Assembly (NCBI GenBank): GCA_002502625.1
Contig: DAPV01000094.1
Span: 1-20,737 of the forward strand
Direction: 5' to 3'
DNA from: Euryarchaeota archaeon UBA125
Lineage (GTDB): Archaea > Thermoplasmatota > Poseidoniia > Poseidoniales > Thalassarchaeaceae
DNA: 20,737 bases
A program made the position numbers and the translations under genes. Shown here piece by piece: positions 7,568-15,371 of this stretch (its first letter is position 1; each line of letters opens with the position of its first letter). The notes beneath the pieces are model-generated. The model did no database searches. It was not told the origin of the DNA and saw nothing but the letters and a program-made list of their open reading frames with translations.

Positions 7568-10351
7568 ATGGGCATCACCAGGCAGTACCAAGTTCTCTTT
7601 GCAATTGCTATTTTCTTGCTTATGCCATATTCAGGATCAGCAATAGGCGAAACAAACGATGGATTGCATGTTTCTGAGATACTCGTATCTTCAAACAATG
7701 AAAATTATGGAGGAACTGATTGGAATTGTGATGGAACATTTGGTAGTAATAGTGATCAATTTATTGAATTGTATAATCCTACATCGAGTTCCATCGATAT
7801 TACTGGATGGAGTTTAGAGTTCCAAGGGGTAGAATTTACCGATTCTTTCAATATTTTATCAGGAACAACGGTAGCCGAGGGAAGTAGAATAGTATTTTTC
7901 AGAACTTCTACAGGTATAGCATTCGATTATTTTGGTGGAGGTTCTGTAAGACTGATTGATTCCTCAGGAAATTCAATTTCATCTCTTTCATTTGAAGGTG
8001 AAGATTCAGACTGGGATACATCATATGTTTCTGATTCTAGTGGAGTAGTCACCAAAGTTTCTCCTCCTACTCCTGGTTGGGGCCCTGGAGAAGATACTCC
8101 ATCCACTGGTCCAGGGGCCCCTTGCCCGGAACCAGTTGGAGTAAGTCATACAGGGTCGTATGTCCTTTCAGGAACAATCGTAACTATGGAATCCGAATCT
8201 AGTGTTCTTCTCAACGGCCATGTCTTGGTAGAAGATGGAATAATATCTGCTGTTTGGTCAGAAGGTCAGACATTACCTAGCGCTGCTGAAGGTATAGAAA
8301 TTATTGATACTGGAGGAATAATATATCCCGGATTATTAGATGTCCACAATCATCCTCATTACAATGTAATACCGATTTGGGATCATGGAACTGATGGTTG
8401 GGAAAATAGGTATCAATGGAGAACAGAATCAGAGTATAAGGACGCTATTACTAAGGTAGAAAATGGACTAAATGATGGAGGTTCTGATGGCTGTGGATTA
8501 ATGGTAGAGTCAATGAAGCATGCTGAAGTTAAGTCAATAGTTGGAGGCACAACAGTAATTCAAGGAGCCACCACTGAGAGCGAATCTACATTTGATTCAA
8601 TTTTAGCGAGAAATATAGAGAAAGAAAATTTTGGATCTGATGGAATAGAAACTCGTGTTGGCGGGTCTTGGTTCCCTGCAGATTATTCTGGTTCTCATAT
8701 CAAATCTAAGAAATCAGCAGGAACCCTTGATGCCTGGATGATTCATCTTTCTGAAGGAATAGATGAACCCTCTAGAGCTGAATTTGACTCTTTAGTAAAC
8801 AATCAATTATTGATAGATGAATTAGTTGTAATTCATGGGACTGCTCTAACAGCAACAGAATTCGGATTAATGGCTCAGGTAGATGCTTCCTTAGTTTGGT
8901 CTCCTATGTCTAATTTATTGTTGTACGGCGATACTGCAGATATTGCTGCAGCAGATGATGCTGGAGTATCAATTTCTATTTCTCCAGATTGGGCACCATC
9001 TGGAGCAAAGAATGTGTTACATGAAGTAAAAATTGCAGATTGGTGGGATACTAATGTGCTGGGAGATCGATTTTCAGATTTTGAAATGGCTCAGATGCTT
9101 AGCACAAATTCAGTAGACCAAGTTGGATGGACTGAGCATGTGGGTAGAATTAAACCCGGTTTGGCAGCAGATTTTCTTGTACTTGACTCCTTTGAATCAA
9201 ACCCTTACAGAAATTTAATTGAAGCAGTAGATCCGGATGTTCGTCTTGTTGTTGTAGCAGGAATACCTGTTTTCGGCGATATCGATTTAATGCAGATGAT
9301 GACTAACGATACAGAAATAATCAGTGCTCCTGATTTTGATAAGGGAATAGATATTCGCTACGATGGAATCCCTTCAGGTTCTCAGACTTATGCAGTAGTA
9401 GAACAAAAATTGAGAGATTGTTTAGAAGACCTTTCCATTGGTCCTCGTCCGTTTGATCCTTGGTATACGTTCGGCGATGAACGTTACTTTCGTGTTTTGA
9501 ATAGTTCTTTGTCATTCCAGAATGGCCGTTCAGTAGATCTTTGGTCAGATTATTATGATATCAATCTTGACTCAAATGGAAATCGTACTTCAGTTGAGTC
9601 TTCTGATCCTTCCACTTGGAATGGAGGAGGTACAAATAATCAAACAAATCCGAGTGATGATTCAGATAATATTGACGATGGAAATGAAATAGATGAAAAT
9701 AATAGTATTTCAGTAGATGATCTTCCACTTTTATGGCCTACTTTCGGCCCCCTTGGAGGCTCTCAACACCCTTCAAATTCGTCGTTTGAACTAGGGATTC
9801 ATATTGAGGAATGTACTACAATTGTACAGTCTAAAGAAGATGGACAAGTCAGAGGATGTGGTTCAGTAGTAATTTTGATGCAGGAATCAAGTGGATGTTT
9901 CGTCGAATCAGATTCATCTATTGAATATGTAGAAACTTGTCCAGAAAATTCGATTTGGGTCCAACCACATCCTGAGATTAGTGAATCATCTGCAGCTGAA
10001 AATTGGCCAGTTAGTCGTCTAGATCCAAGTTATATTCCTGGTGATGTGATTACATTCCCTGGACTAACTTGCGCAGATCCAATTGTGGCCCAAGCATTAG
10101 TAGTTCAAGATGACAATCCGGTGAGAGTAGATGATAATCGAATTGGGGAATGGGAATGTAGGCAAGCTATGAATTGGATAAACAAAATTGATTCTAATTC
10201 GCAATCTGATGATTCTCTTGGTCCTGAACAATTAGATGAATCAGTTGGCTCATCTTTGACTGGACAAGTGTGGTATTGGTTCGCAATTATTCTTACTATT
10301 GGGGTTTTGGTAGGTTCTGTATTTGCAATTGTTCGTGTAGTTAAGAAATAA
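7568..10351 (+). CDS. Surface-anchored lamin-tail domain + metal-dependent amidohydrolase
   Basis: 927 residues from the ATG at 7568, chosen because it gives a clean signal peptide (MGITRQYQ, hydrophobic core, cleavage near SGSA). Residues about 33-143 match a lamin-tail domain (HVSEILVSS, QFIELYNPTSSSIDITGWSL). Residues about 200-590 are an amidohydrolase of the ATZ/TRZ-chlorohydrolase/deaminase type: amino-terminal beta-sandwich half GTIVTME, metal motif H260-N-H262, HLSE at 393-396, H423 in VVIHGTALT, SPMSN at 445-449, D474 in SISPDW, and the closing GRIKPGLAADFLVLD. All expected metal ligands of this class are present, so it should hydrolyse C-N or C-Cl bonds; the substrate cannot be read. 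An acidic Asn/Asp-rich linker, a Cys-containing region and one membrane helix (about 904-922) followed by RVVKK anchor it with the enzyme outside. In-frame starts at 7502 (TTG) and 7529 (ATG) are possible. Its stop abuts the cysS stop. Confidence 0.85.
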   Translation: MGITRQYQVLFAIAIFLLMPYSGSAIGETNDGLHVSEILVSSNNENYGGTDWNCDGTFGSNSDQFIELYNPTSSSIDITGWSLEFQGVEFTDSFNILSGTTVAEGSRIVFFRTSTGIAFDYFGGGSVRLIDSSGNSISSLSFEGEDSDWDTSYVSDSSGVVTKVSPPTPGWGPGEDTPSTGPGAPCPEPVGVSHTGSYVLSGTIVTMESESSVLLNGHVLVEDGIISAVWSEGQTLPSAAEGIEIIDTGGIIYPGLLDVHNHPHYNVIPIWDHGTDGWENRYQWRTESEYKDAITKVENGLNDGGSDGCGLMVESMKHAEVKSIVGGTTVIQGATTESESTFDSILARNIEKENFGSDGIETRVGGSWFPADYSGSHIKSKKSAGTLDAWMIHLSEGIDEPSRAEFDSLVNNQLLIDELVVIHGTALTATEFGLMAQVDASLVWSPMSNLLLYGDTADIAAADDAGVSISISPDWAPSGAKNVLHEVKIADWWDTNVLGDRFSDFEMAQMLSTNSVDQVGWTEHVGRIKPGLAADFLVLDSFESNPYRNLIEAVDPDVRLVVVAGIPVFGDIDLMQMMTNDTEIISAPDFDKGIDIRYDGIPSGSQTYAVVEQKLRDCLEDLSIGPRPFDPWYTFGDERYFRVLNSSLSFQNGRSVDLWSDYYDINLDSNGNRTSVESSDPSTWNGGGTNNQTNPSDDSDNIDDGNEIDENNSISVDDLPLLWPTFGPLGGSQHPSNSSFELGIHIEECTTIVQSKEDGQVRGCGSVVILMQESSGCFVESDSSIEYVETCPENSIWVQPHPEISESSAAENWPVSRLDPSYIPGDVITFPGLTCADPIVAQALVVQDDNPVRVDDNRIGEWECRQAMNWINKIDSNSQSDDSLGPEQLDESVGSSLTGQVWYWFAIILTIGVLVGSVFAIVRVVKK

Positions 10352-11854
10352 TCACTTGAGTGACCATTCAACACCATCAGGAGTATCTTGAACGTCTACT
10401 CCCATTTCTGCAATACGATCTCGAATTTCGTCTGCGGCTTTCCAGTCCTTTGCATGACGGGCAATTGACCTACGGGCAAGTAAACTTTCAACTTCATCAC
10501 GAATAGCAACTCTCCGAGGGTCTAATCTAGGGTCAAAGACTGCTTTCGCAATTTCTTTTGTAGGCAGTACTCCAAGAATCAATCCAGCAATTTCTTCAAT
10601 CCAATCAATAGAAAATGATGCAAAAGATGCAGTATCGCCCTCGTCAATTTTGTCTGAATTGAGTACTTCTGAGATTATTTTTGCACCTGCTTGTACTTTT
10701 GACAATGCTAGTCTACTGTTTAGATCGTCATCTAAAGCACGTGCTGCTTCTTCAGCTAATGATTCAATAACACCGATTCGTTGCACCAAATATTCAGAGG
10801 AAGTGGTATCTCCAGAGGGGAGAGGTGGTAAAGGAACTAATGCCTCCCCTTCTTCTTTGAAAATAATTGCCTGACCATATATTTCAGACAATTTTCGTTG
10901 ATTTCCTTTTGCATCATCCAATAATTGTTCACTTACATCAATTGGATTTCGATAATGTGCATTTAGTAATGCATACCTCAATACAATTGGGTCATAAATC
11001 TGAAATGCATCTTTTACCGTCCAGAAATTACCTAAACTTTTACTCATTTTTTCTCCATCAACTCTTACAAATCCGTTATGCATCCAAATACCCACCACTG
11101 GCTCTTTTCCAGTACAACATTCGGATTGGAAAATTTCGGCTTCATGATGAGGGAATCTTAGATCAAATCCTCCTCCATGGATGTCAAAGGACTCTCCAAA
11201 ATGATGTAAGCTCATTGCACTACACTCAATATGCCACCCTGGTCGACCTTTACCCCAAGGAGAATCCCATGCTGGCTCTCCTGGTTTCGCAGATTTCCAA
11301 AGTGCGAAATCATTGTGTTCCCTTTTATCAGATTTATCTAATCTGCCTGAACCTCCTGCCTGAACAGCGTCAATTGAATTTCCTGTTAAGGTACCAAATT
11401 TTTCAGGAGCTGAAGAAACAGAGAACCAAACTCCATCAGATGAGACGTACGCATGCTCTTTTTCAATTAACATCTCGATCATATTGATGATGCCTTCTAG
11501 GTGTTCAGTTACTCTTGGATAATGGTCGGCTCTTTCAACTCCTAATGCATCCATTACTAGATAGTAATCCTCTATGTTCCGATTTGCAACTTCAAGAAAG
11601 TGTACTCCATCTTCATTTGCGATTTTTATGATTTTATCATCGATATCTGTAAAATTTTGTACGTAATCAACATCGTAACCAGACGCTTCTAACCATCTAT
11701 GAAGAAGATCGAAAGCGATGTAACATCGAGCATGCCCAAGATGTGATGGAGAATAGGGTGTAATTCCACAAACATACATCTGAACCTTACCTGGAATAGC
11801 AGGATGGAAAGGAACCTTTTCCTTCCTGCGAGTATCGTAGAGGTGTAGGGTCAT
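10352..11854 (-). CDS. cysS: Cysteinyl-tRNA synthetase
   Basis: 500 residues, the usual size for this class I enzyme, which attaches cysteine to tRNA-Cys. It starts MTLHLYDTRRKEKVPF, typical for CysRS, which is why I placed the start at 11854; an upstream in-frame start at 11905 would add 17 poorly matching residues. Visible signatures are the zinc-ligand Cys29 in YVCGITPY, HLGH (38-41), NFTDIDDKII, a second zinc Cys211 in GWHIECSAMS, the HHE zinc region (236-238) in FPHHEAE, and KMSKS (269-273). The C-terminal DALR-type helical domain and the small final domain are present. The gene faces the SDR gene across 103 bp. Its stop codon TGA lies immediately beside the stop of the converging amidohydrolase gene, leaving no space for a terminator. 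Having CysRS means this lineage need not rely on the SepRS/SepCysS route. Confidence 0.97.
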   Translation of the reverse strand: MTLHLYDTRRKEKVPFHPAIPGKVQMYVCGITPYSPSHLGHARCYIAFDLLHRWLEASGYDVDYVQNFTDIDDKIIKIANEDGVHFLEVANRNIEDYYLVMDALGVERADHYPRVTEHLEGIINMIEMLIEKEHAYVSSDGVWFSVSSAPEKFGTLTGNSIDAVQAGGSGRLDKSDKREHNDFALWKSAKPGEPAWDSPWGKGRPGWHIECSAMSLHHFGESFDIHGGGFDLRFPHHEAEIFQSECCTGKEPVVGIWMHNGFVRVDGEKMSKSLGNFWTVKDAFQIYDPIVLRYALLNAHYRNPIDVSEQLLDDAKGNQRKLSEIYGQAIIFKEEGEALVPLPPLPSGDTTSSEYLVQRIGVIESLAEEAARALDDDLNSRLALSKVQAGAKIISEVLNSDKIDEGDTASFASFSIDWIEEIAGLILGVLPTKEIAKAVFDPRLDPRRVAIRDEVESLLARRSIARHAKDWKAADEIRDRIAEMGVDVQDTPDGVEWSLK

Positions 11855-11886
11855 GTGCTTCTCATCCCTTGGGTAGCACACTTCAA

Positions 11887-11896
11887 CATAAATACG
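11887..11896 (-). promoter_or_regulatory. Weak TATA-like element upstream of cysS
   Basis: On the minus strand CGTATTTATG lies 33-42 bp before the cysS ATG. A TSS about 26 bp downstream of its centre would leave a leader of roughly 10-15 nt. The box departs from the archaeal TTTAWATA consensus, so support is modest. No comparable box is clear for the divergent SDR gene at 11958. Confidence 0.28.
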
Positions 11897-11957
11897 TGCG
11901 AACATCCTAACAATATCAGTAACAAAAATTCAAACATGAGGTAAATCACGCAAAAAC

Positions 11958-12953
11958 ATGAATCCGGAATATAAGCGGATATTAGTGACGGGATGTTCTG
12001 GTTTTCTAGGCCGACAGGTTACTCAAGAATTCCTTTCTAGAGGATATTTTGTTCGAGGCACTACTCGAAGTCATGAAGAATTACATCATAAAATTATGAA
12101 TGATTTTGATAATCACTCTTCTCTTGAACTCCGCTGCCTTGATCTTATTTCTGATGAAGGCTGGGAGTCAGCAATGCAAGATATTGATGCTGTAGTTCAT
12201 ACTGCATCTCCATTTTCTGCTTACGAACCGAAGGATGAGCAAGAATTAATCAAGCCTGCTAGAGAAGGAACAATTCGAGTTTTAACTCATGGTTATGAGG
12301 CAGGTATACGGAAATTTGTGATTACATCATCTACTGCAGCAATATCTGGAGCGACCCCAACGAGTAGGAACAAAACATATTCACACAACGATTGGACAGA
12401 TTTGGATAGTAAAATTTCAGCATATACCAAAAGCAAAACATTAGCAGAGTTAGCAGCATGGGATTTTGTTGAATCACATTCTGGTGTGATTCTTACAACT
12501 ATTAATCCAAATGTGATTTTAGGACCCTTACATAGCGGAACTCCTGGGACTTCATTGAGAATAATTGAATCGATAATTGATAGCTCGTACCCTGGGTTTC
12601 CAAAAATTAGTTTTGCTCCTGTCGATGTACGTGATGTTGCTTGGATGCATGCTGAAGCCCTTGAGAACTCTAATCTTGATGGTGAACGAATGATCATGGC
12701 CACATCTCCGATTAATATGCCTCAAATTTCCTCTCATCTGAAGTCAGATGGTTGGAAAGTTTCCACTTGGGCCCTTCCGAATTTTGTGGTTAAAATAATG
12801 GCACTTTTCATTAAAGAAGCCAGATTAGTTTCTAGTGGTTTAGGGACTACCAACTATTACGATTGTTCAAACACAGAGAAAAGATCTGGATGGATATCAA
12901 AATCACATAATGAAATGATACTTACTGCTGCAGAATCGTTGAATCTTAGATAA
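11958..12953 (+). CDS. Extended SDR NAD(P)-dependent oxidoreductase (dihydroflavonol-4-reductase-like)
   Basis: 331 residues. The N-terminal Rossmann motif is ILVTGCSGFLGRQV (8-21) with TGxxGFxG; the following RGTTRS (33-38) has Arg residues that in this family favour NADPH. Then come HTASPF (81-86), the active-site serine region ITSSTAA (122-128) and the catalytic YTKSK (156-160, YxxxK), followed by NPNVILGP and PVDVRDVAWMHAEAL, both hallmarks of the dihydroflavonol reductase / cinnamoyl-CoA reductase / 3-beta-HSD-like branch of extended SDRs. It should reduce a carbonyl or oxidise an alcohol on a small cytoplasmic substrate; which one is unknown. A GAGGT at about 11939 sits too far from the ATG to be a good ribosome-binding site. 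The gene is divergent from cysS, and its stop abuts the stop of the converging small membrane protein gene. Confidence 0.88.
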   Translation: MNPEYKRILVTGCSGFLGRQVTQEFLSRGYFVRGTTRSHEELHHKIMNDFDNHSSLELRCLDLISDEGWESAMQDIDAVVHTASPFSAYEPKDEQELIKPAREGTIRVLTHGYEAGIRKFVITSSTAAISGATPTSRNKTYSHNDWTDLDSKISAYTKSKTLAELAAWDFVESHSGVILTTINPNVILGPLHSGTPGTSLRIIESIIDSSYPGFPKISFAPVDVRDVAWMHAEALENSNLDGERMIMATSPINMPQISSHLKSDGWKVSTWALPNFVVKIMALFIKEARLVSSGLGTTNYYDCSNTEKRSGWISKSHNEMILTAAESLNLR

Positions 12954-13349
12954 TTATTCGGAATCAAGTTTTCCGTTTATTCTAGCCCATCTAAATGATT
13001 GAATACACGCGTAAGTGAAAACTCCTCCAAGGACTAGCAGTAGTGCATGAGAGATAATCAAGATACCTGAGGAATCTGCATCCATCAGAATCATCGGTAA
13101 TCGTAGTCCACCTAAGGCGCATAAGAGCCCAAAGACAACAGCGATGTGCATGAACAGTTTCCGACGCGAGGGCATCTGTGCTGCAGCAGATCCCATAACT
13201 GCGATTGGTGTGCCCATGATAGTAGGAATAAAGGCTGTAACACTGGCCATATCAGAAATCACGTATGCTGCAACTCCCCAAGCAGAGAGAATCCCTCCAA
13301 CTAATATCGACAATAGAGGCATCTCAATTCCAAGAAATTTGTAACTCAT
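12954..13349 (-). CDS. Small four-helix membrane protein, third gene of the fix operon
   Basis: 131 residues with four predicted membrane segments: about 10-30 (LLSILVGGILSAWGVAAYVI), 37-56, 68-87 and 94-115. Short loops separate them; the one before helix three is basic (PSRRK) and includes a conserved-looking His in FMHIAVV. I do not recognise a named family with confidence. It follows fixX by 9 nt and its AGGTGA Shine-Dalgarno overlaps the fixX stop, so it is almost certainly translated with fixC/fixX. A role near ETF:quinone oxidoreductase at the membrane, such as docking or quinone-site support, is a guess from position only. The stop abuts that of the converging SDR gene. Confidence 0.75.
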   Translation of the reverse strand: MSYKFLGIEMPLLSILVGGILSAWGVAAYVISDMASVTAFIPTIMGTPIAVMGSAAAQMPSRRKLFMHIAVVFGLLCALGGLRLPMILMDADSSGILIISHALLLVLGGVFTYACIQSFRWARINGKLDSE

Positions 13350-13354
13350 TTATG

Positions 13355-13360
13355 TCACCT
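13355..13360 (-). promoter_or_regulatory. Shine-Dalgarno AGGTGA overlapping the fixX stop
   Basis: On the minus strand TAGGTGACATAAATG contains the fixX stop TAG, an AGGTGA complementary to the 16S 3' end, a 5-nt spacer and the start of the membrane protein gene. This decides the start at 13349 and indicates coupled translation. Confidence 0.65.
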
Positions 13361-13676
13361 AACCATATGCGTAAGTAATTCCAAAACCACCGCGGGGATG
13401 ATTCCAACTTAATGCTCCATCAGTACACATGAGGAAACATGTTCCACATTCAACACAATCTTCGTATTGGAATTTCATTTCTTCCAGCCCTACATCACGG
13501 AACATGTAGCATTGCGCAGGACAGCCCCATACGCACATCATTGAATCACAATCTCCACATTTCTTTGTATCTACAATGATATGTGCATGCTCGTGTTCAT
13601 CTACATTATATGCTATTAGCCCTAGTCCATTTTTAACATCATATTCAAAGAGCCCAATCTTCGTTTTTTCGTCCAT
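13359..13676 (-). CDS. fixX: FixX-like ferredoxin partner of ETF:quinone oxidoreductase
   Basis: 105 residues, usual for FixX. Nine cysteines are present: C40, C43, C48, C52 and C56 in the region KKCGDCDSMMCVWGCPAQC, then C74, C77, C80 and C84 in DCVECGTCFLMC. The CP followed later by CxxCxxC matches the iron-sulfur ligands of the ETF-QO ferredoxin domain; the additional cysteines follow the FixX pattern. The end, WNHPRGGFGITYAYG, is a strong FixX signature. It should pass electrons from ETF through the FixC flavin to quinone. The ATG at 13676 was chosen over a GTG at 13697 because a Shine-Dalgarno lies just before it. It starts 17 nt after the fixC stop. No fixA/fixB (ETF alpha/beta) lies nearby. 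Confidence 0.92.
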   Translation of the reverse strand: MDEKTKIGLFEYDVKNGLGLIAYNVDEHEHAHIIVDTKKCGDCDSMMCVWGCPAQCYMFRDVGLEEMKFQYEDCVECGTCFLMCTDGALSWNHPRGGFGITYAYG

Positions 13677-13680
13677 TTTT

Positions 13681-13688
13681 TCACCTCT
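13681..13688 (-). promoter_or_regulatory. Shine-Dalgarno AGAGGTGA before fixX
   Basis: AGAGGTGA followed by four A residues and ATG on the minus strand, located in the 17-nt gap after fixC. It is the best ribosome-binding site in the window and fixes the fixX start at 13676. Confidence 0.7.
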
Positions 13689-13693
13689 ATTAA

Positions 13694-15256
13694 TCACAAT
13701 TTGCGACCCATCAACCCCAATCTGATTAAATTAAGTAATCCTAAACCTTTCTTCGTTTTCTTATCCTTTCGTCGCATCTCTTTTCTCAGTCTAAGAGCCT
13801 GCTTCTCTACGGTGATTTTCTCTTCACCGATTTCACGAACAACTCGGTTGAACATTTTTCCCATGAATTTTGGAACCCATGTATAATTAGCATCGTCAGC
13901 CAAGAATTTCGCTGTTGTTTTGAAACGTTTTAGATCTCGCATCACATATGAAGCGTCAAGGTCTTTCTTGTATTGTCCTAGAGCCTTTTTGCTGAAATCT
14001 CCTGATTCGATACTTTTAGCAATCACCTTCGCAGCAAGTTTACCTGAATGGATTGAATAGTTTTGACCTTGAATCACAGCTCCATTAGAGTAAACAAGTC
14101 CAGCCGCATCTCCAATTACAACCGCCCCATCTCTAACAAGACGATTTGGCATTCTGTCTAGTCCATACTCTGGAACTAAATGAGCACCATATTCTACCGT
14201 TTCTCCTCCACTAATAAGTGGTGCAATAGCTGGATGGTTCTTGTATGCCTCTAACATGTCATAGGTATGAATTCCAGAAGGTAGGCTATCTAACTGAATA
14301 ACTACACCGATTGAGAGTGTATCTCGATTAGTGTAAAGCCAACCGCCTGCTCTAGGAATTTGACCTGCAGTCACAGGATATTCTTCCCATGCTTTTTCAG
14401 CCATATCATCGTATATCGCTAATGCTGCTTCCATTGCCATCCCACTTGGGGGCCTTTCATCGTCTCCCGAGAAACATCCAAATCGACTATTTATCACATC
14501 TTCTCCAAGATGAATGACTTCTTTTACACCTAAGATTATACCATGACGTGATTGAGCATGAAGCATCGTATCGAAGGCATAAGATCTTGTTAGTATTGAG
14601 TTACTACCTTCGGCAATCACAACTACGTTACTAGTCATTACCTCACCGTCTTGAACAATCCCACAGATTTTACCTTCACGGATTGCATTGACAATCTCAG
14701 GATCAGCATTGTCAATTCTCCACTTTTGATTTTGTCCTCTTCCCGAATCTTCGGCAGGGGATGTCAAGTCTCTTGCTGAATATGAAGTATGGTCTAGTCC
14801 GTCAATATGAAGTTGATCAATCTTAATTCCTGGCATAATGAAAACGCCTGCTTCTTCTAATTTTTCAGCAAACCAAGAGTCTGTTTTTGCACGGAGCACG
14901 CTCCATCCAGTTCTCATCGATGGTTCCTCTGTGCCTCCAATCCCATCCCAGGAAGCAAATTTCCCTTCCATAATGAATGCATCTTCAGATGATAGAAATC
15001 CAATTTTTTTGTGGTTGATATAACGCTCTATACCTGGATTATCCATTTCCCAATTAGGGAAAATATCATCCAGTTCGTCTAGTTCTCTCCCCCAAAGAAT
15101 TCCGCCAGATAGATTCTTAGCACCAATTGGCTCACCCCTATCAACAACCAAAATTCTGTCTCCTTCAATTCCTTCTTTCAGGAGTTGGGCCGCACATGCC
15201 ATTCCTGCCATTCCACATCCAATGATGATTACATCGAAGTCTGCTTCGTCGCTCAT
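13694..15256 (-). CDS. fixC: FixC-type ETF:quinone oxidoreductase flavoprotein subunit
   Basis: 520 residues. FAD-binding Rossmann motif VIIIGCGMAGMACA near the N-terminus (GxGxxG at 13-18), VVDRGEPIGAKNLSGG typical of FixC/ETF-QO, a second nucleotide-binding patch VVVIAEGSNS (211-220), and the FAD C-terminal motif VVIGDAAGLVYSNGAVIQ. It accepts electrons from electron-transfer flavoprotein and delivers them to membrane quinone, with FixX as the iron-sulfur partner; the ferredoxin part is a separate gene here, unlike fused mitochondrial ETF-QO. Two extra features are a charged insert around 155-205 and a very basic C-terminal tail (RKEMRRKDKKTKKG) ending in a short hydrophobic helix LLNLIRLGLMG, which could hold the protein to the membrane. 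A TATA-like GATATACT 25-32 bp before the ATG suggests a nearly leaderless message. First gene of the operon with fixX and a small membrane protein. Confidence 0.92.
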   Translation of the reverse strand: MSDEADFDVIIIGCGMAGMACAAQLLKEGIEGDRILVVDRGEPIGAKNLSGGILWGRELDELDDIFPNWEMDNPGIERYINHKKIGFLSSEDAFIMEGKFASWDGIGGTEEPSMRTGWSVLRAKTDSWFAEKLEEAGVFIMPGIKIDQLHIDGLDHTSYSARDLTSPAEDSGRGQNQKWRIDNADPEIVNAIREGKICGIVQDGEVMTSNVVVIAEGSNSILTRSYAFDTMLHAQSRHGIILGVKEVIHLGEDVINSRFGCFSGDDERPPSGMAMEAALAIYDDMAEKAWEEYPVTAGQIPRAGGWLYTNRDTLSIGVVIQLDSLPSGIHTYDMLEAYKNHPAIAPLISGGETVEYGAHLVPEYGLDRMPNRLVRDGAVVIGDAAGLVYSNGAVIQGQNYSIHSGKLAAKVIAKSIESGDFSKKALGQYKKDLDASYVMRDLKRFKTTAKFLADDANYTWVPKFMGKMFNRVVREIGEEKITVEKQALRLRKEMRRKDKKTKKGLGLLNLIRLGLMGRKL

Positions 15257-15280
15257 CGTGCTCCCTCAATCTGTCCCACC

Positions 15281-15288
15281 AGTATATC
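15281..15288 (-). promoter_or_regulatory. TATA box of the fixC operon
   Basis: GATATACT on the minus strand lies 25-32 bp upstream of the fixC ATG, the spacing that puts the transcription start at or next to the start codon. A GAGGGAG six nt before the ATG is an alternative ribosome-binding site if transcription starts further upstream. Confidence 0.45.
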
Positions 15289-15292
15289 GGCC

Positions 15293-15310
15293 TTGAATGT
15301 CTGCATTCAA
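15293..15310. promoter_or_regulatory. Perfect 7-bp inverted repeat between fixC and mevalonate kinase (candidate operator)
   Basis: TTGAATGTCTGCATTCAA has 7-bp arms and a 4-nt spacer. It starts 37 bp upstream of the fixC ATG, directly behind the fixC TATA box, and ends 62 bp upstream of the mevalonate kinase ATG. That position in archaea suits an activator or a regulator acting on TBP/TFB recruitment. The palindrome is seen; regulator binding is inferred. Confidence 0.45.
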
Positions 15311-15371
15311 ACCGTCATAGAAATTTAAGAGAATTAGTAACGGATATTGGCTAAGTACTCCAGCGAAGGCC

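Noticed and set aside
10867..11487. Plus-strand open frame of 206 codons inside cysS
   Set aside because: It is the complement of a well-conserved CysRS region; its His/Leu-rich product has no domain character.
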